Shown: positions 52,525 to 61,660, numbered from the stretch's first letter. The stretch is DNA of 64,000 nt from Nocardia niigatensis NBRC 100131 (GCF_000308655.1 NZ_BAGC01000035.1:186001-250000); one strand, 5' to 3'. Made by a program: numbers and translations. The notes: a model not told the origin generated them from the sequence alone.

Positions 52525-53609
52525 AATGTTATGAAGAAGAGATCTGCAAGTCCACTCATGTTGTTGTGCGAATAATCACCGTTAATAATGAGCTAACAGC
52601 ATATTTTGCCGACGTGACGCTATTTGATCTTCATTCCTCCCGCGAATTCGATGATCAAATTCAATTGCTTTTCTACGGCGCCGCGTATCGGCCTGCGGCG
52701 GAGGAGATCTCGTAGCGGACCTCCGATCCGGGCACGGCGCGACCCCGAGTTGAACGACACCCTCGGGGACCCGCTGGTACGACGGCGAGCCGGCATTCCG
52801 AGCGAGGTGTCGCGTACACCACGAGCGGGACACGCTCCGAACGCGATGCCGTCCTGGACAACTCTCCCACACTGTGCTAGTTGGGCCAGCGACTCGTCCC
52901 GACCCCACTGCAGCGCGTACAGCATGCCGCCGCACCCCTGGATGGTCTCGTCGGTGCCCGTCGCCACGGCGTCTGGCTGCAACGGTAAGGAGGAAATCGT
53001 CCTCGGTGAGACCCACTGTGCGGACCTGTTCAGCGAGTTTCCGTGGGCAAGCTCGGTGCGGTCGCGCCGGACTCGCCACCGCCGTCGTCGCGAAGACACA
53101 CAGCCGGCGTCAACTCCTTCGGCGCTCTGACGCAGCTGCGGGGCAATCCCGGCAGCTACTACTTCGGAATGGGCACCCTCGACAGAATGGACGATCGCGG
53201 CAAGTTGCGGCGGCCGTTGCTCTCAGCGGTTTTCGCGCTCACCCAGCAGACGAATTCAGACCACCTGAATACGAGCCCTCACCAGCCGCTACCCCCGGTT
53301 CGTTCTCGCCGTTGGTGCCGGCAGCGGGCGCGTGCAGCTGCTCGGTGTGGACACCGGTCGGTAACGGTCATATGGGGTTTCATGCCCGACACCGAGCTCA
53401 GTGCCGAAGTGCCCGAAGGATTTACAGTCCTGGCCTGCGGAAGCTGGCTGCGGCTGTTGGATTTCGAGCTCCGCTTCAGTGGCTTCCGACGTCGTGTTCA
53501 GCATTCGCTGCGGCCCCGACATCTCTGCCCGCGCGGGCTCGATGTCGCTGCCCGAGTCGGCCGGGGCCGACGAGCTGTCCGCAGGGTGGCCGTCTCGTAG
53601 TCTTGGAGT
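52525..53609. other. Gene-poor region with an AT-rich patch
   Basis: No intact gene is supported over about 1.1 kb. Bases about 52500-52690 are clearly AT-richer than the rest of the window and carry ATAATCACCGTTAATAATG, which may be promoter DNA or imported sequence. On the minus strand near 52960-53040 the pieces LAEQVRTVGLTEDDFLLTVA and GCGGMLYALQWGRDESLAQL lie in two frames and look like a small broken gene. The plus-strand piece MPDTELSAEVPEGFTVLACG near 53382 is also isolated. Confidence 0.4.
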
Positions 53610-54245
53610 GTGGCTCAAACACGTGTTCGCCGACCGGATCGACGAACCGCCGCGACGACGGCGGCGATTTTGACTGCCGCGGAGCAGTTGTTCACCGAGA
53701 ACGGGTTTCACACGGTGAGCATGGATGCCATCGCCGCGGCGGCGGGGATCGCGGTCGGGTCGATCTATCACCATTTCGGGAACAAGGAGCGGCTGTATCT
53801 GGCGCTGGTCGAGCGGGCTCTGGAGGTGAACGAGCGGGCGATGGCCGCCGCGTACGGGGACGGGCGCACGCCGGTCGAGGAGTTGGTGGCGGCCGGTGAT
53901 GCCTATTGCCGTTTCCACGCCGAGAATCCCGGCTACTTCCGCATGATCGCGCTTCGAGTGTTGGACGTGCCGCCCGGGGATCTGGCCAGCGCGGTCGAGC
54001 AGCGGATTGCCGACAAGGTGGAGACGCTGGTCGGGCAGCTGGAAGACACCCTGCGCCGCGCGGACGCGGTGGGCCAGGTTCGTTGCCCGGATCCGCGGCG
54101 CACCGCCCTTTTCCTGTGGGGCTGCTGGAACGGGGTGCTCTCGCTGCGACTGCGGCCGGACCGGCTCGCCCTCGATGACACGGAATTGCGCGAGGTGCTG
54201 GCCATCGGCCGCTCGATCGTCGAGCAAGGACTGCTTGCCCGCTGA
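53610..54245 (+). CDS. TetR-family regulator upstream of the nitrilase-family gene
   Basis: 211 residues. HTH: ILTAAEQLFTENGFHTVSMD, then IAAAAGIAVGSIYHHFGNKE. The C-terminal domain begins YCRFHAENPGYFRMIALRVL, which fits the TetR_C_13/WHG-type group, and has ALFLWGCWNGVLSLRLRPD near the end. GTG at 53610 is close to a GGAG. It lies 42 bases upstream of the nitrilase-family gene in the same direction, and the gap is filled by two 18-bp direct repeats that could bind this regulator. Confidence 0.87.
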   Translation: MAQTRVRRPDRRTAATTAAILTAAEQLFTENGFHTVSMDAIAAAAGIAVGSIYHHFGNKERLYLALVERALEVNERAMAAAYGDGRTPVEELVAAGDAYCRFHAENPGYFRMIALRVLDVPPGDLASAVEQRIADKVETLVGQLEDTLRRADAVGQVRCPDPRRTALFLWGCWNGVLSLRLRPDRLALDDTELREVLAIGRSIVEQGLLAR

Positions 54246-54246
54246 A

Positions 54247-54282
54247 AGTTTTGTAGAGACGTTCAGTTTTGTAGTACCGTTC
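54247..54282. promoter_or_regulatory. Two abutting 18-bp direct repeats before the nitrilase-family gene
   Basis: AGTTTTGTAGAGACGTTC (54247-54264) is followed without a gap by AGTTTTGTAGTACCGTTC (54265-54282); 15 of 18 positions agree. The second copy plus the next bases also form GTTTTG-N10-CAAAAC. The repeats end five bases before the ATG at 54288 and start just after the tetR stop. Confidence 0.7.
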
Positions 54283-54287
54283 AAAAC

Positions 54288-55208
54288 ATGGTGAAAGCAG
54301 CCGCTGTCCAGCTGTCCGCGGTCCCTGGCGATATCGCGGCGAATCTCGCGACCTGCGAACGCCTCGCCGACGAGGCGGGCCGTGCGGGTGCCGAGATCAT
54401 CGCTCTGCCGGAGTTCTTCACGACCGGTATCGGTTTCCTGGATCGGCTCGCCGAGGCGGCCCTTCCACCTGACGGCGAGGCCACCGAGCTACTGAGTCGG
54501 CTCGCGCGCCGCTATGGCGCGCTGGTCGGCGGTTCGTTCTTGTGTCGCGACCATGACGGTCACGTCCGCAACGCATACCTACTGGCCGGCCCCGACGGCA
54601 CTATAGGCCGTCACGACAAGGATCTGCCCACCATGTGGGAGAACGCCTTCTATGTCGGCGGCCACGACGACGGCGTTCTCGACGTAGGCGGGCACCGGGT
54701 GGGGGCGGCGGTCTGCTGGGAGCTCATGCGGACCCGGACCGTGCACCGTTTGCGCGGTCGAGTCGATCTGGTGATGGCCGGATCGGGCTGGTGGTCGGTG
54801 CCCGCGTGGAAGCCGCGTCCGCTGTTCGACCGCCTCGAAGTCCGCAACGCGGTCACCGCCCGCCGTGCCGCCGCCCGGTTCTCCCGCTACATCGGCGCAC
54901 CCATGGTGCACGCGGGTCACGTGGGTCAGCTGACGTGCCCGATGCCGTGGCTGCCGGTGAGATACCGGGGCTGGTTCGAAGCGTCGACCATGATCACCGA
55001 TGGCGACGGCGTCGTGCTCGCCGAGCGGGGTCGTGACGAGGGACAGGGCGTGGTGATCGCCGACATCACACTCGGTGCCCGTCCTCCGGCATCCGAAGTG
55101 CCCCAAGGATTCTGGCTGCACCAACGTGGGGCGCTTCCGACGGCGGCCTGGCATTATCAACGCTGGCACGGGCGGCGCTGGTACCGGCGGAACGTGGCGG
55201 GCCGATGA
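54288..55208 (+). CDS. Carbon-nitrogen hydrolase (nitrilase superfamily amidase)
   Basis: 306 residues with the Glu-Lys-Cys triad at usual spacing: Glu42 in ALPEFFTTG, Lys111 in RHDKDLPT and Cys143 in AAVCWELMR. The C-terminal extension from about residue 265 (PQGFWLHQRGALPTAAWHYQ, then RRWYRRN) is not part of the catalytic fold. The superfamily hydrolyses amides, carbamoyl groups or nitriles in the cytoplasm; the branch cannot be decided here. ATG at 54288 comes directly after the direct repeats, so the mRNA leader must be very short or absent. The stop overlaps the next gene by four bases. Confidence 0.88.
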   Translation: MVKAAAVQLSAVPGDIAANLATCERLADEAGRAGAEIIALPEFFTTGIGFLDRLAEAALPPDGEATELLSRLARRYGALVGGSFLCRDHDGHVRNAYLLAGPDGTIGRHDKDLPTMWENAFYVGGHDDGVLDVGGHRVGAAVCWELMRTRTVHRLRGRVDLVMAGSGWWSVPAWKPRPLFDRLEVRNAVTARRAAARFSRYIGAPMVHAGHVGQLTCPMPWLPVRYRGWFEASTMITDGDGVVLAERGRDEGQGVVIADITLGARPPASEVPQGFWLHQRGALPTAAWHYQRWHGRRWYRRNVAGR

Positions 55209-55582
55209 GCATGCTGGTCCGCATCGGCCTGCTGGAACTGGCCGCGGGCGCGTTACTGGGTTGGGTGGTCGCCGCTGAACACGCTGCGCCACAACGGCTT
55301 CGACGCATCGGCCTGGTTCATCCGCGCCGCATCCTGCAGGCGCACCTCGACTACGTGATCATGGGTTTGATTCTCGTCACGGTCGGCGTCGCGGCGCCCG
55401 GACTACCGGGATGGGCCGCCGCGCTTGTCGTCACCGGAACCCTGCTCAACCCGACGCTGTTCCTGCCCTTGGCTTTTCACGACAGGCTGCGAGAGACACT
55501 GCCTTATCGCGTCGTCAGCGCCTTCTCCTTCCTGGCCACCAGCCTGGGACTGGTCACCGCAGCGCTGTATCCCTCGTACTGA
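55205..55582 (+). CDS. Four-helix membrane protein
   Basis: 125 residues with four hydrophobic segments at about 5-25, 48-65, 70-90 and 100-120. Conserved-looking polar elements are HPRRILQAHLDYVIMGLILV and HDRLRETLPYR. The pattern resembles the hydroxylaminobenzene-mutase-like membrane family, but I am not confident of this. ATG at 55205 overlaps the amidase stop (ATGA), so the two are translationally coupled. It is convergent with the XRE-cupin regulator. Confidence 0.7.
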   Translation: MSMLVRIGLLELAAGALLGWVVAAEHAAPQRLRRIGLVHPRRILQAHLDYVIMGLILVTVGVAAPGLPGWAAALVVTGTLLNPTLFLPLAFHDRLRETLPYRVVSAFSFLATSLGLVTAALYPSY

Positions 55583-55720
55583 GGCCCGGTCGGTTCGCCG
55601 ATTCGGCGGCACGGCAAATCCCTCGGGGGCTGAAGACGGTCGGTCTCGGCTGTCGCCCGAATCGTTCGCCGAGGTGCTGACCCTCCCGAGCCCGGGCCGA
55701 TAGACCGCCCTCGCCGACGC

Positions 55721-56251
55721 TCACCGCTCGTTGCCGGCGACGACCACGACCTGTGCGGGGGTCGCGCCCACGCTCCGTATGCGGTGCGCGATCGTGGCAT
55801 CCAGGTACGCACAGTCCCCTTCGTACAAGGTGGTCGTGCGCCCGTCATATTCCAGTTCGACCGTCCCGGTGTGCACGAAGAGGAACTCCTGACCGGTGTG
55901 GTCGCGGTGCGGCTCCTCGGTGAACGTGGCCGTCGGACGAACCAGGAACGGCGACATCGATCTGCCCAGCATCGACGTCGCAATCGACCGATAGCGCTCA
56001 CCGTCTACCGCGTCGGCGGCGCGATCGACGACGATCTTCGTCTCGCTCGCCTCCTCCGAGAACAGCCGGCCTACATCGACATCGAGCGCTTGCGCGATCT
56101 TCATCGCCACCGCGATGGACGGCATGCTCAGTTGCCGTTCGACTTTGGACAAGTAGCTCTTCGTCAGGCCCGTTCGCTCGGCGAGCGCTTCCAGGGTCAT
56201 TCCGTGCTGCTTGCGAACGGCGCGCAACAGCGTCACCGCGACCTCCTTCAT
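55721..56251 (-). CDS. XRE-family regulator with C-terminal cupin domain
   Basis: About 176 residues. The HTH_3 domain covers residues 8-62 (LLRAVRKQHGMTLEALAERT, then GLTKSYLSKVERQLSMPSIA). The cupin_2 domain covers about 105-170 (EPHRDHTGQEFLFVHTGTVE, then GDCAYLDATIAHRIRS). Such proteins sense small metabolites and often control an adjacent catabolic gene. ATG 56251 is used; an in-frame GTG at 56275 is possible. It is divergent from the aldolase-lyase unit, and an 11-bp inverted repeat in the shared region is its probable site. Confidence 0.88.
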   Translation of the reverse strand: MKEVAVTLLRAVRKQHGMTLEALAERTGLTKSYLSKVERQLSMPSIAVAMKIAQALDVDVGRLFSEEASETKIVVDRAADAVDGERYRSIATSMLGRSMSPFLVRPTATFTEEPHRDHTGQEFLFVHTGTVELEYDGRTTTLYEGDCAYLDATIAHRIRSVGATPAQVVVVAGNER

Positions 56252-56275
56252 GTCCAAGCGGCCTTCAGGATACAC

Positions 56276-56334
56276 AGTGTCACATGAGACTCAGTCAGCC
56301 GTTGTTGACCATATGACACTTTGTGTCCTACAGT
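56276..56334 (+). promoter_or_regulatory. Divergent control region: spaced inverted repeat and promoter
   Basis: AGTGTCACATG (56276-56286) and CATATGACACT (56310-56320) are inverted copies matching at 10 of 11 positions, 23 bp apart. TTGACC (56305-56310) and TACAGT (56329-56334) with an 18-base spacer form a good promoter toward the aldolase gene; one repeat arm covers its spacer. Confidence 0.65.
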
Positions 56335-56364
56335 GCACAACGTGTTCCGATAGAGGAGGTCACC

Positions 56365-57150
56365 GTGGGAAACACACTCAACGACTCCAAACCCGTTCTC
56401 ATGCACCGCGCCCAAGCCGCAATGGCCGCCGAGTTCGGCGGATCGCCGTGGACGACCCGACAGAAACTCGCCTTGACCTGCCGAGCCCTGTACGACGCCG
56501 GTCACGATTCCGGATTGGCCGGCCAGATCACCGCCCGCGCGGAGTAGCCCGGCACCTACTACACCCAGCGGCTCGGTCTCGGGTTCGACGAGATCACCGA
56601 GGACAATCTGCTGCTGGTCGACGAAGACCTCGAGGTGCTCGAGGGCAGCGGAATGGCCAACCCCGCCAACCGCTTCCACAGTTGGATCTACCGCGCCCGC
56701 CCCGACGTTCAGTGCATCGTGCACACACATCCGTTCCACGTCGCGGCCCTGTCCATGCTCGAGGTTCCGCTGATCGTGTCGCAGATGGATATCGCTCCGC
56801 TCTACGACGACTGCGCGTTCCTGCCCGAATGGCCCGGAGTGCCGGTCGGCAACGAGGAAGGGGAAATCATCACCGCCGCACTCGGCGACAAGAAGGCCGT
56901 CCTGCTCGCCCACCATGGACACGTGGTCGCGGGCGCGAGCATCGAAGAGGCGTGCTCGTTGGCGGTCCTGATCGAACGAGGCGCGAAACTCCAGTTGGCA
57001 GCCATGGCCGCCGGCACGATCGCCCCGCTGCCGGATCGGCTCGCCCGCGAAGCGCACGACTGGACCCTCACACCCAAACGCAGCCAAGCGAACTTCGCCT
57101 ACTACGCCCGGCGTGCCCTCACTCGCCACCCTGACGCCATCAACCAGTGA
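56365..57150 (+). pseudogene. Class II aldolase/adducin-family gene with an in-frame amber codon
   Basis: GTG at 56365 has GAGGAGGT just upstream and opens a frame of about 261 codons, but codon 61 is TAG (56545-56547). Before it lies ALYDAGHDSGLAGQITARAE; after it the same frame resumes PGTYYTQRLGLGFDEI, where family members usually have an Asp at the stop position. Metal-binding HTHPFHVAAL and AHHGHVV are intact, as is the rest of the fold to the end. So the gene is whole except for one codon. It may be a recent nonsense mutation, a sequencing error or a readthrough site. Intact relatives cleave or epimerise sugar phosphates or decarboxylate related acids with Zn. The lyase gene follows 20 bases downstream. 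Confidence 0.8.
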
Positions 57151-57170
57151 CCCCCTCGGAGGAATCCCCC

Positions 57171-58055
57171 ATGTCCCATTTCGAAGGCATCATCGCCTAC
57201 CCCATCACCCCGTTCGCCACCAACGAGCACGCCACGATCGACACCGCCGCACTCACCGCACTGATCGAGCGGCTGGTCACCGCAGGCGTACACGCCATCG
57301 CGCCGCTGGGCAGCACCGGCGAATCGGCATACCTGAACGAGACCGAGTTCGACACCGTCGTCGACACCACTGTCACCGCCGTCGCGGGCCGCGTGCCGGT
57401 GATCGTCGGTGCCTCGGATCTGACCACCGCCAACACGATCCGCCGCGCCCGCTACGCCGCACGCGCCGGCGCCGACGCCGTCATGATCCTGCCGGTGTCG
57501 TACTGGAAACTGTCCGACCGGGAGATCACCCGCCACTACGCCAGCGTCGCCGCCGCGATCGACATCCCGATCATGGCCTACAACAATCCGGCCACCAGCG
57601 GTATCGATATGCGCCCGCAGCTGCTGGTCGAGATGTTCGAGGCGATCGACAACCTCACCATGGTCAAGGAATCGACGGGCGATCTGTCCCGGATGCGCGC
57701 CATCGCCGAACTCAGTGACGGTCGCCTGCCCTTCTACAACGGCAGCAACCCTCTGGTCTTCGACGCCTTCGAGGCCGGTGCGGCCGGGTGGTGCACCGCC
57801 GCACCATGTTTGGCCTCGCAACCGTGCCTCGACCTGTACACCGCCATACGCGCAGGTGACCTCGCCACCGGCCACGCCCGCTACGAACAGCTCAAACCGC
57901 TGCTCGAGTTCATCGTCGCCGGTGGCTTGCCCACCACGATCAAGGCCGGACTCGACATCCTCGGCACGCCGGCGGGCGATCCCCGCCCACCGCTGCTGCC
58001 ACTGGACGACACCGGCCAAGCAGCCCTGCGAGCCATCCTCGCCACCACCGCCTGA
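57171..58055 (+). CDS. Dihydrodipicolinate synthase-family lyase
   Basis: 294 residues of the class I aldolase TIM barrel: LGSTGESAYLNETEF (residues 46-60), Tyr137 in IMAYNNPATSG and the Schiff-base Lys166 in MVKESTGD. The Arg that binds the second carboxylate in true DapA is not at its standard place, so it is probably another pyruvate or 2-oxo-acid lyase or hydratase. ATG at 57171 has GGAGG eight bases upstream. It lies next to the broken class II aldolase gene, under the XRE-cupin controlled promoter, suggesting a sugar-acid or hydroxy-acid catabolic unit. Confidence 0.9.
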   Translation: MSHFEGIIAYPITPFATNEHATIDTAALTALIERLVTAGVHAIAPLGSTGESAYLNETEFDTVVDTTVTAVAGRVPVIVGASDLTTANTIRRARYAARAGADAVMILPVSYWKLSDREITRHYASVAAAIDIPIMAYNNPATSGIDMRPQLLVEMFEAIDNLTMVKESTGDLSRMRAIAELSDGRLPFYNGSNPLVFDAFEAGAAGWCTAAPCLASQPCLDLYTAIRAGDLATGHARYEQLKPLLEFIVAGGLPTTIKAGLDILGTPAGDPRPPLLPLDDTGQAALRAILATTA

Positions 58056-58061
58056 TGCGCA

Positions 58062-58091
58062 CCCGGCGGGCGCCGCACCGCACCCGCCGGG
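58062..58091. terminator. Terminator after the DHDPS-family gene
   Basis: CCCGGCGGG (58062-58070) pairs with CCCGCCGGG (58083-58091), loop of 12 bases, seven bases after the stop. Confidence 0.8.
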
Positions 58092-58847
58092 CACAGCGAA
58101 ATCAAATGTCACGGTCAGGCCCATCGGAGTTGGGCCCCAACACCATTTACCCGCGACCGGCCGGGAAGACCTGCGACTCGCAGGGATAAGTGGCGGTGTT
58201 CTCGCACCTTCGGGCAGCGTCGAGAGCCCAGTTCGGATGGGGCTCATACCCGGACACCGTCGACTTCGACCGCGAGGGGAGCGGCATCGGGGGCCGACAC
58301 TTCAACTTGACATAATTACCTATTTTTGGCGAAAAATGTTGCAACACAACACAACCCAGGGGAGAGGCCCCAAACCCGCCAATCCGACAAAACATGCGAG
58401 CCCCGAACTCCACCCAAGACCCACAACCGAGCGCCGTCCGGAAAAACCCGCACGCGCCGGAGAACCAAAACCCAGGACACCACCCGACACCGACGAGCGG
58501 GGACCGAAATCCGGAAAAACCTGCACATCACGGACGAGTTCACAACAGTCATATACGTCACAGTGACAGAAACAGGTGACGCATAACTATGCAGACCATC
58601 GTGAATAATCGGCCAAACACGCAGGCTTTCCCGGATCTATCCACCAGATTCGGAGCACGCGCACCCTCCGCGGACCACACGCAACTCTTTCCGGATCGCA
58701 CAGAACCGCAGCCGCACAGCGGCTTTCAAGATCAACGCCCATGTCGTAACTGCGCCGATAATCAACATTATGTCAAGTTGGATCCTCGCCCTCTGCCTGA
58801 AGGCGGCCACATTGCGCGTGCACGTTGATGCGACGGGCCCCGTCGCT
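58092..58847. other. Intergenic region, no gene seen
   Basis: About 750 bases without a supportable gene. It contains an AT-rich patch near 58310-58360 and TATACGTCACAGTGAC at 58552-58567, nearly identical to a site at 45419-45434. The next recognisable item is a recombinase remnant. Confidence 0.5.
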
Positions 58848-59003
58848 GCCCGCCCGTCGCTGCTCGTTGAGGCTGCTCTCGGAAGGGCCGGCAACCGCGA
58901 GATCATCCGGCAGGGCCGCTGGTCCAATCCCCGGACCGCGCGTGGGTACATTCGGACCGCAAATCCACTGGAAGACAATGCCGTGACCAAACTTGGTTTG
59001 TGA
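58848..59003 (+). pseudogene. C-terminal remnant of a tyrosine recombinase (integrase)
   Basis: The last 50 codons of a frame ending in TGA at 59001 read GRAGNREIIRQGRWSNPRTA, then RGYIRTANPLEDNAVTKLGL. This is the C-terminus of actinobacterial phage-type integrases: the GRW block with a nearby basic residue and the catalytic Tyr in RGYIR. The catalytic domain and the first Arg box are missing upstream. It marks a former integrated element; no att repeat could be identified by eye. Confidence 0.7.
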
Positions 59004-59167
59004 TAAGTATTCAGGAATAGGCTGCGCCACGATTTTGGTCGACAGTCCAGGATATGAGAAGTCTCCGCATCGAATCGAGTAGTGCACTACGCAGGTAGCC
59101 GAGGCGGTTGGCGCATAGGCTGATGACATCACTCTTCAGGGCGTCTCCAAAAAAAGGGGGGACCTCG

Positions 59168-61660
59168 ATGTCTCGGGATGCTGAACCTGCCGAAATGCGC
59201 ATAGCGCTCGTCTGCTACGGCGGCGTATCGCTTGCTATTTACATGCATGGCATAACTAAAGAACTGCACAAGCTCGTCCGCGCATCTCGTGCTCTGGATC
59301 AAATTCTGGAAAGCGACTCGCAGGTCGCGAATCCGTTCGTGGGAGCCGATGGTCAACCATCGGATACGGAAAGCGTTTACTTCGACGTCCTTTCGCAGAT
59401 GCGGGCGAATGGGCAGCCGCTGTCGGTCGGGATCGACATCATCGCCGGAACCTCCGCCGGCGGCATCAACGGCGTGGTTCTCGGCAAGGCCATCGCGCAG
59501 AACGCCGATCAGGGACCGCTGAAGCGGCTCTGGATCGACGAGGCCGACCTGGGAACATTGGCACGCGGTTTGCGTATGGGCGGCCCGAAGCTGCGCACGG
59601 CGCTGGCGTTCATCGGCAAGTTGGCGACCTTCTGGACCGATCACGCGGTATTGAACGGCGAAGTCATGTCGCGGCTCCTGTATCAGGCGCTGGCCGGGAT
59701 GGATGCGAAACGACCGGTGCCTTGGTCGGCCAATTCGCGCGGGCCCGTGCCCGAAACGCTGATTTCGCCAACCGGTGAGTTGTCGCTCTACGTGACCACG
59801 ACCGATCTGAACGGATTCGACGTAGCGGTGGCGTCGAGCGATGGCGGTGTGGGTCAGCGGGACCGGGAGCATGCGCAGGTGCTCGAGTTCCTCCGGGACG
59901 ACAACAATAAAGAGGCATTCGGTCCGCAGGCGACACCGACCCTGTCCTTCGCGGCGCGGGCGACCTCCGCCTTTCCCGGTGCGTTCGAACCGGTCAATCC
60001 CGGAATTTTCCCGGCCCAGGCTCAGTTTCCTCCGGACGCGCGCGTGAATACCGATCTCTTCCACTACAGCTATCAAGAAGACGGCCGTGACGCGGACACC
60101 GCCTGGTTCGTGGACGGTGGTGTGCTCGACAATGCGCCGTTCGACCTCGTCGTCGACGCTATCAGCCGCAGGCGGTCGTCCACCGAGGTACATCGCCGCC
60201 TCGTCTACATCGAGCCGGATCCGGGATGCGCTCTCTCGGCTCCGCCTGCCGACACCAACAGTGGCAAGGCCGCGAAACGCAGTTGGGCAGCGGATGTTCA
60301 GAAAGTGCTCGTCGGAATCAGGGGCAGCCGATCACTGATCAGAGATCTGATCCGACTGCGTGACATGAACGAGAGGATCATCGAGATGGGCGCCATCGCC
60401 ATGCGCCAGGAGGTCGAGGTTCTCGACCGGATCAGCGCTGCCGTCGCATCGATACCCGGTTGCGAACAGGCTGTGCCGCAGGTCGATTCGCAAGATCTCG
60501 GTACGGCCATCGATGCCATGCCGTCGCTCGGGTTCCTGCGGGACCAGAAGAAATTCCAGGCGGTTTCGGACAACATGCACGCCGAAGCCGTAACCGCACT
60601 CGGTTCGACCTGGAATACCTATCAACGGTTGAAGGTCGAGGCAGCCGCCCGAGGCATCGCGGACGCGATCGTGCAATATTTCGCGTTGCCTGGCGAATCG
60701 GGGACCGCGGTGTTCATCCGAAGCGCCATGGCCGCGTGGCTGCGCCGGCAACCATGCTGGACCGCGGACGACTCCACAGAGCTGTCCACGCTCCTGCGAG
60801 CCATCGATACCCCGTACCGGCATCGCCGGATCATGTTCATCCTCGCCGGGCTCAACAAGCTCTACGCGGTCGAGGGCGGGCCACCGCGTGCGGATATCAA
60901 CGATCTCAAGGGCCAGGCATGGTCGCAACTGGATGAGATAACGACTGCACCCGTTGCCGCGATTCGGGCCCTGGCCGACAAGGGGCTGCTCGACTTTCTG
61001 CGCCCACAACGGTTGCAAGCCAACTTGTTCGAGGGCGAGAGGTTCCAGACGCCGGAGGACTTCGTCCTGCGCGAGGAGAATGCGAAGAGTTTCACCGACC
61101 TCGAAACCGCTTACGCAGAACAGATTCGGCAAAGACTCGGAAACGGTGGACAGGCGCTCTGGGATGCGTTCGCGGCGACAACTCAGATGTGGAACAAGCG
61201 CGATCGCATCCTCCTGGTCAGCCGGTACCTGGGCTTCCCGCTCTGGGACGGGCTGTTGTTCCCGACGATCTCGTTGTCGTATCTACCGCAATTCACTCCC
61301 ATTCCGATGACTCAGTTCAGTCCCCTTCGCGCGACCGCGCTCCGGCCGCTCGGCGCGGGCAAGCTCGAGGGTGTCGAGCTGCACCACTTCGGCGCCTTCG
61401 CCCACGCACCCGACCGGGAGAACGACTACCTGTGGGGCCGGCTCGACGCCGCCGAGCTGATACTGCGCACCCTCGACGAAACATTCCCGGACGAAACACC
61501 ACTGGGCCGAACCCTGCTCCCGCAAGCGCTGTCCGCGGTGCTGGCGACCGAAAATGATCTCCGGCGGATCCCGACGCAATTGATCGAGTCCCTCCGTACA
61601 CAGATTCCGGCGCTCAGAGCCAAGATCGCCGAAGGCGGTGACGCCGCACGCTGGCCATAG
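59168..61660 (+). CDS. Patatin-like phospholipase with C-terminal DUF3376
   Basis: 830 residues. Near the N-terminus RIALVCYGGVSLAIYMHGIT gives the oxyanion glycines, IIAGTSAGGING holds the nucleophile Ser96, and WFVDGGVLDNAPFDLVV holds the dyad Asp316. The remaining 450 residues are the large helical part of the TIGR03607 patatin-related family, ending with DUF3376 (LHHFGAFAHAP, then DYLWGRLDAAELILRTL). The reaction would be acyl-ester hydrolysis of lipids; no signal peptide is present. ATG at 59168 follows an A-run and GGGGGGA. It stands alone, directly beside the integrase remnant, which suggests arrival with a mobile element. Confidence 0.88.
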   Translation: MSRDAEPAEMRIALVCYGGVSLAIYMHGITKELHKLVRASRALDQILESDSQVANPFVGADGQPSDTESVYFDVLSQMRANGQPLSVGIDIIAGTSAGGINGVVLGKAIAQNADQGPLKRLWIDEADLGTLARGLRMGGPKLRTALAFIGKLATFWTDHAVLNGEVMSRLLYQALAGMDAKRPVPWSANSRGPVPETLISPTGELSLYVTTTDLNGFDVAVASSDGGVGQRDREHAQVLEFLRDDNNKEAFGPQATPTLSFAARATSAFPGAFEPVNPGIFPAQAQFPPDARVNTDLFHYSYQEDGRDADTAWFVDGGVLDNAPFDLVVDAISRRRSSTEVHRRLVYIEPDPGCALSAPPADTNSGKAAKRSWAADVQKVLVGIRGSRSLIRDLIRLRDMNERIIEMGAIAMRQEVEVLDRISAAVASIPGCEQAVPQVDSQDLGTAIDAMPSLGFLRDQKKFQAVSDNMHAEAVTALGSTWNTYQRLKVEAAARGIADAIVQYFALPGESGTAVFIRSAMAAWLRRQPCWTADDSTELSTLLRAIDTPYRHRRIMFILAGLNKLYAVEGGPPRADINDLKGQAWSQLDEITTAPVAAIRALADKGLLDFLRPQRLQANLFEGERFQTPEDFVLREENAKSFTDLETAYAEQIRQRLGNGGQALWDAFAATTQMWNKRDRILLVSRYLGFPLWDGLLFPTISLSYLPQFTPIPMTQFSPLRATALRPLGAGKLEGVELHHFGAFAHAPDRENDYLWGRLDAAELILRTLDETFPDETPLGRTLLPQALSAVLATENDLRRIPTQLIESLRTQIPALRAKIAEGGDAARWP

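Noticed and set aside
56545-56547. The amber codon as a pyrrolysine or other recoded residue
   Set aside because: No pyrrolysine machinery is known in this lineage and family members have a plain residue there; mutation or error is simpler.
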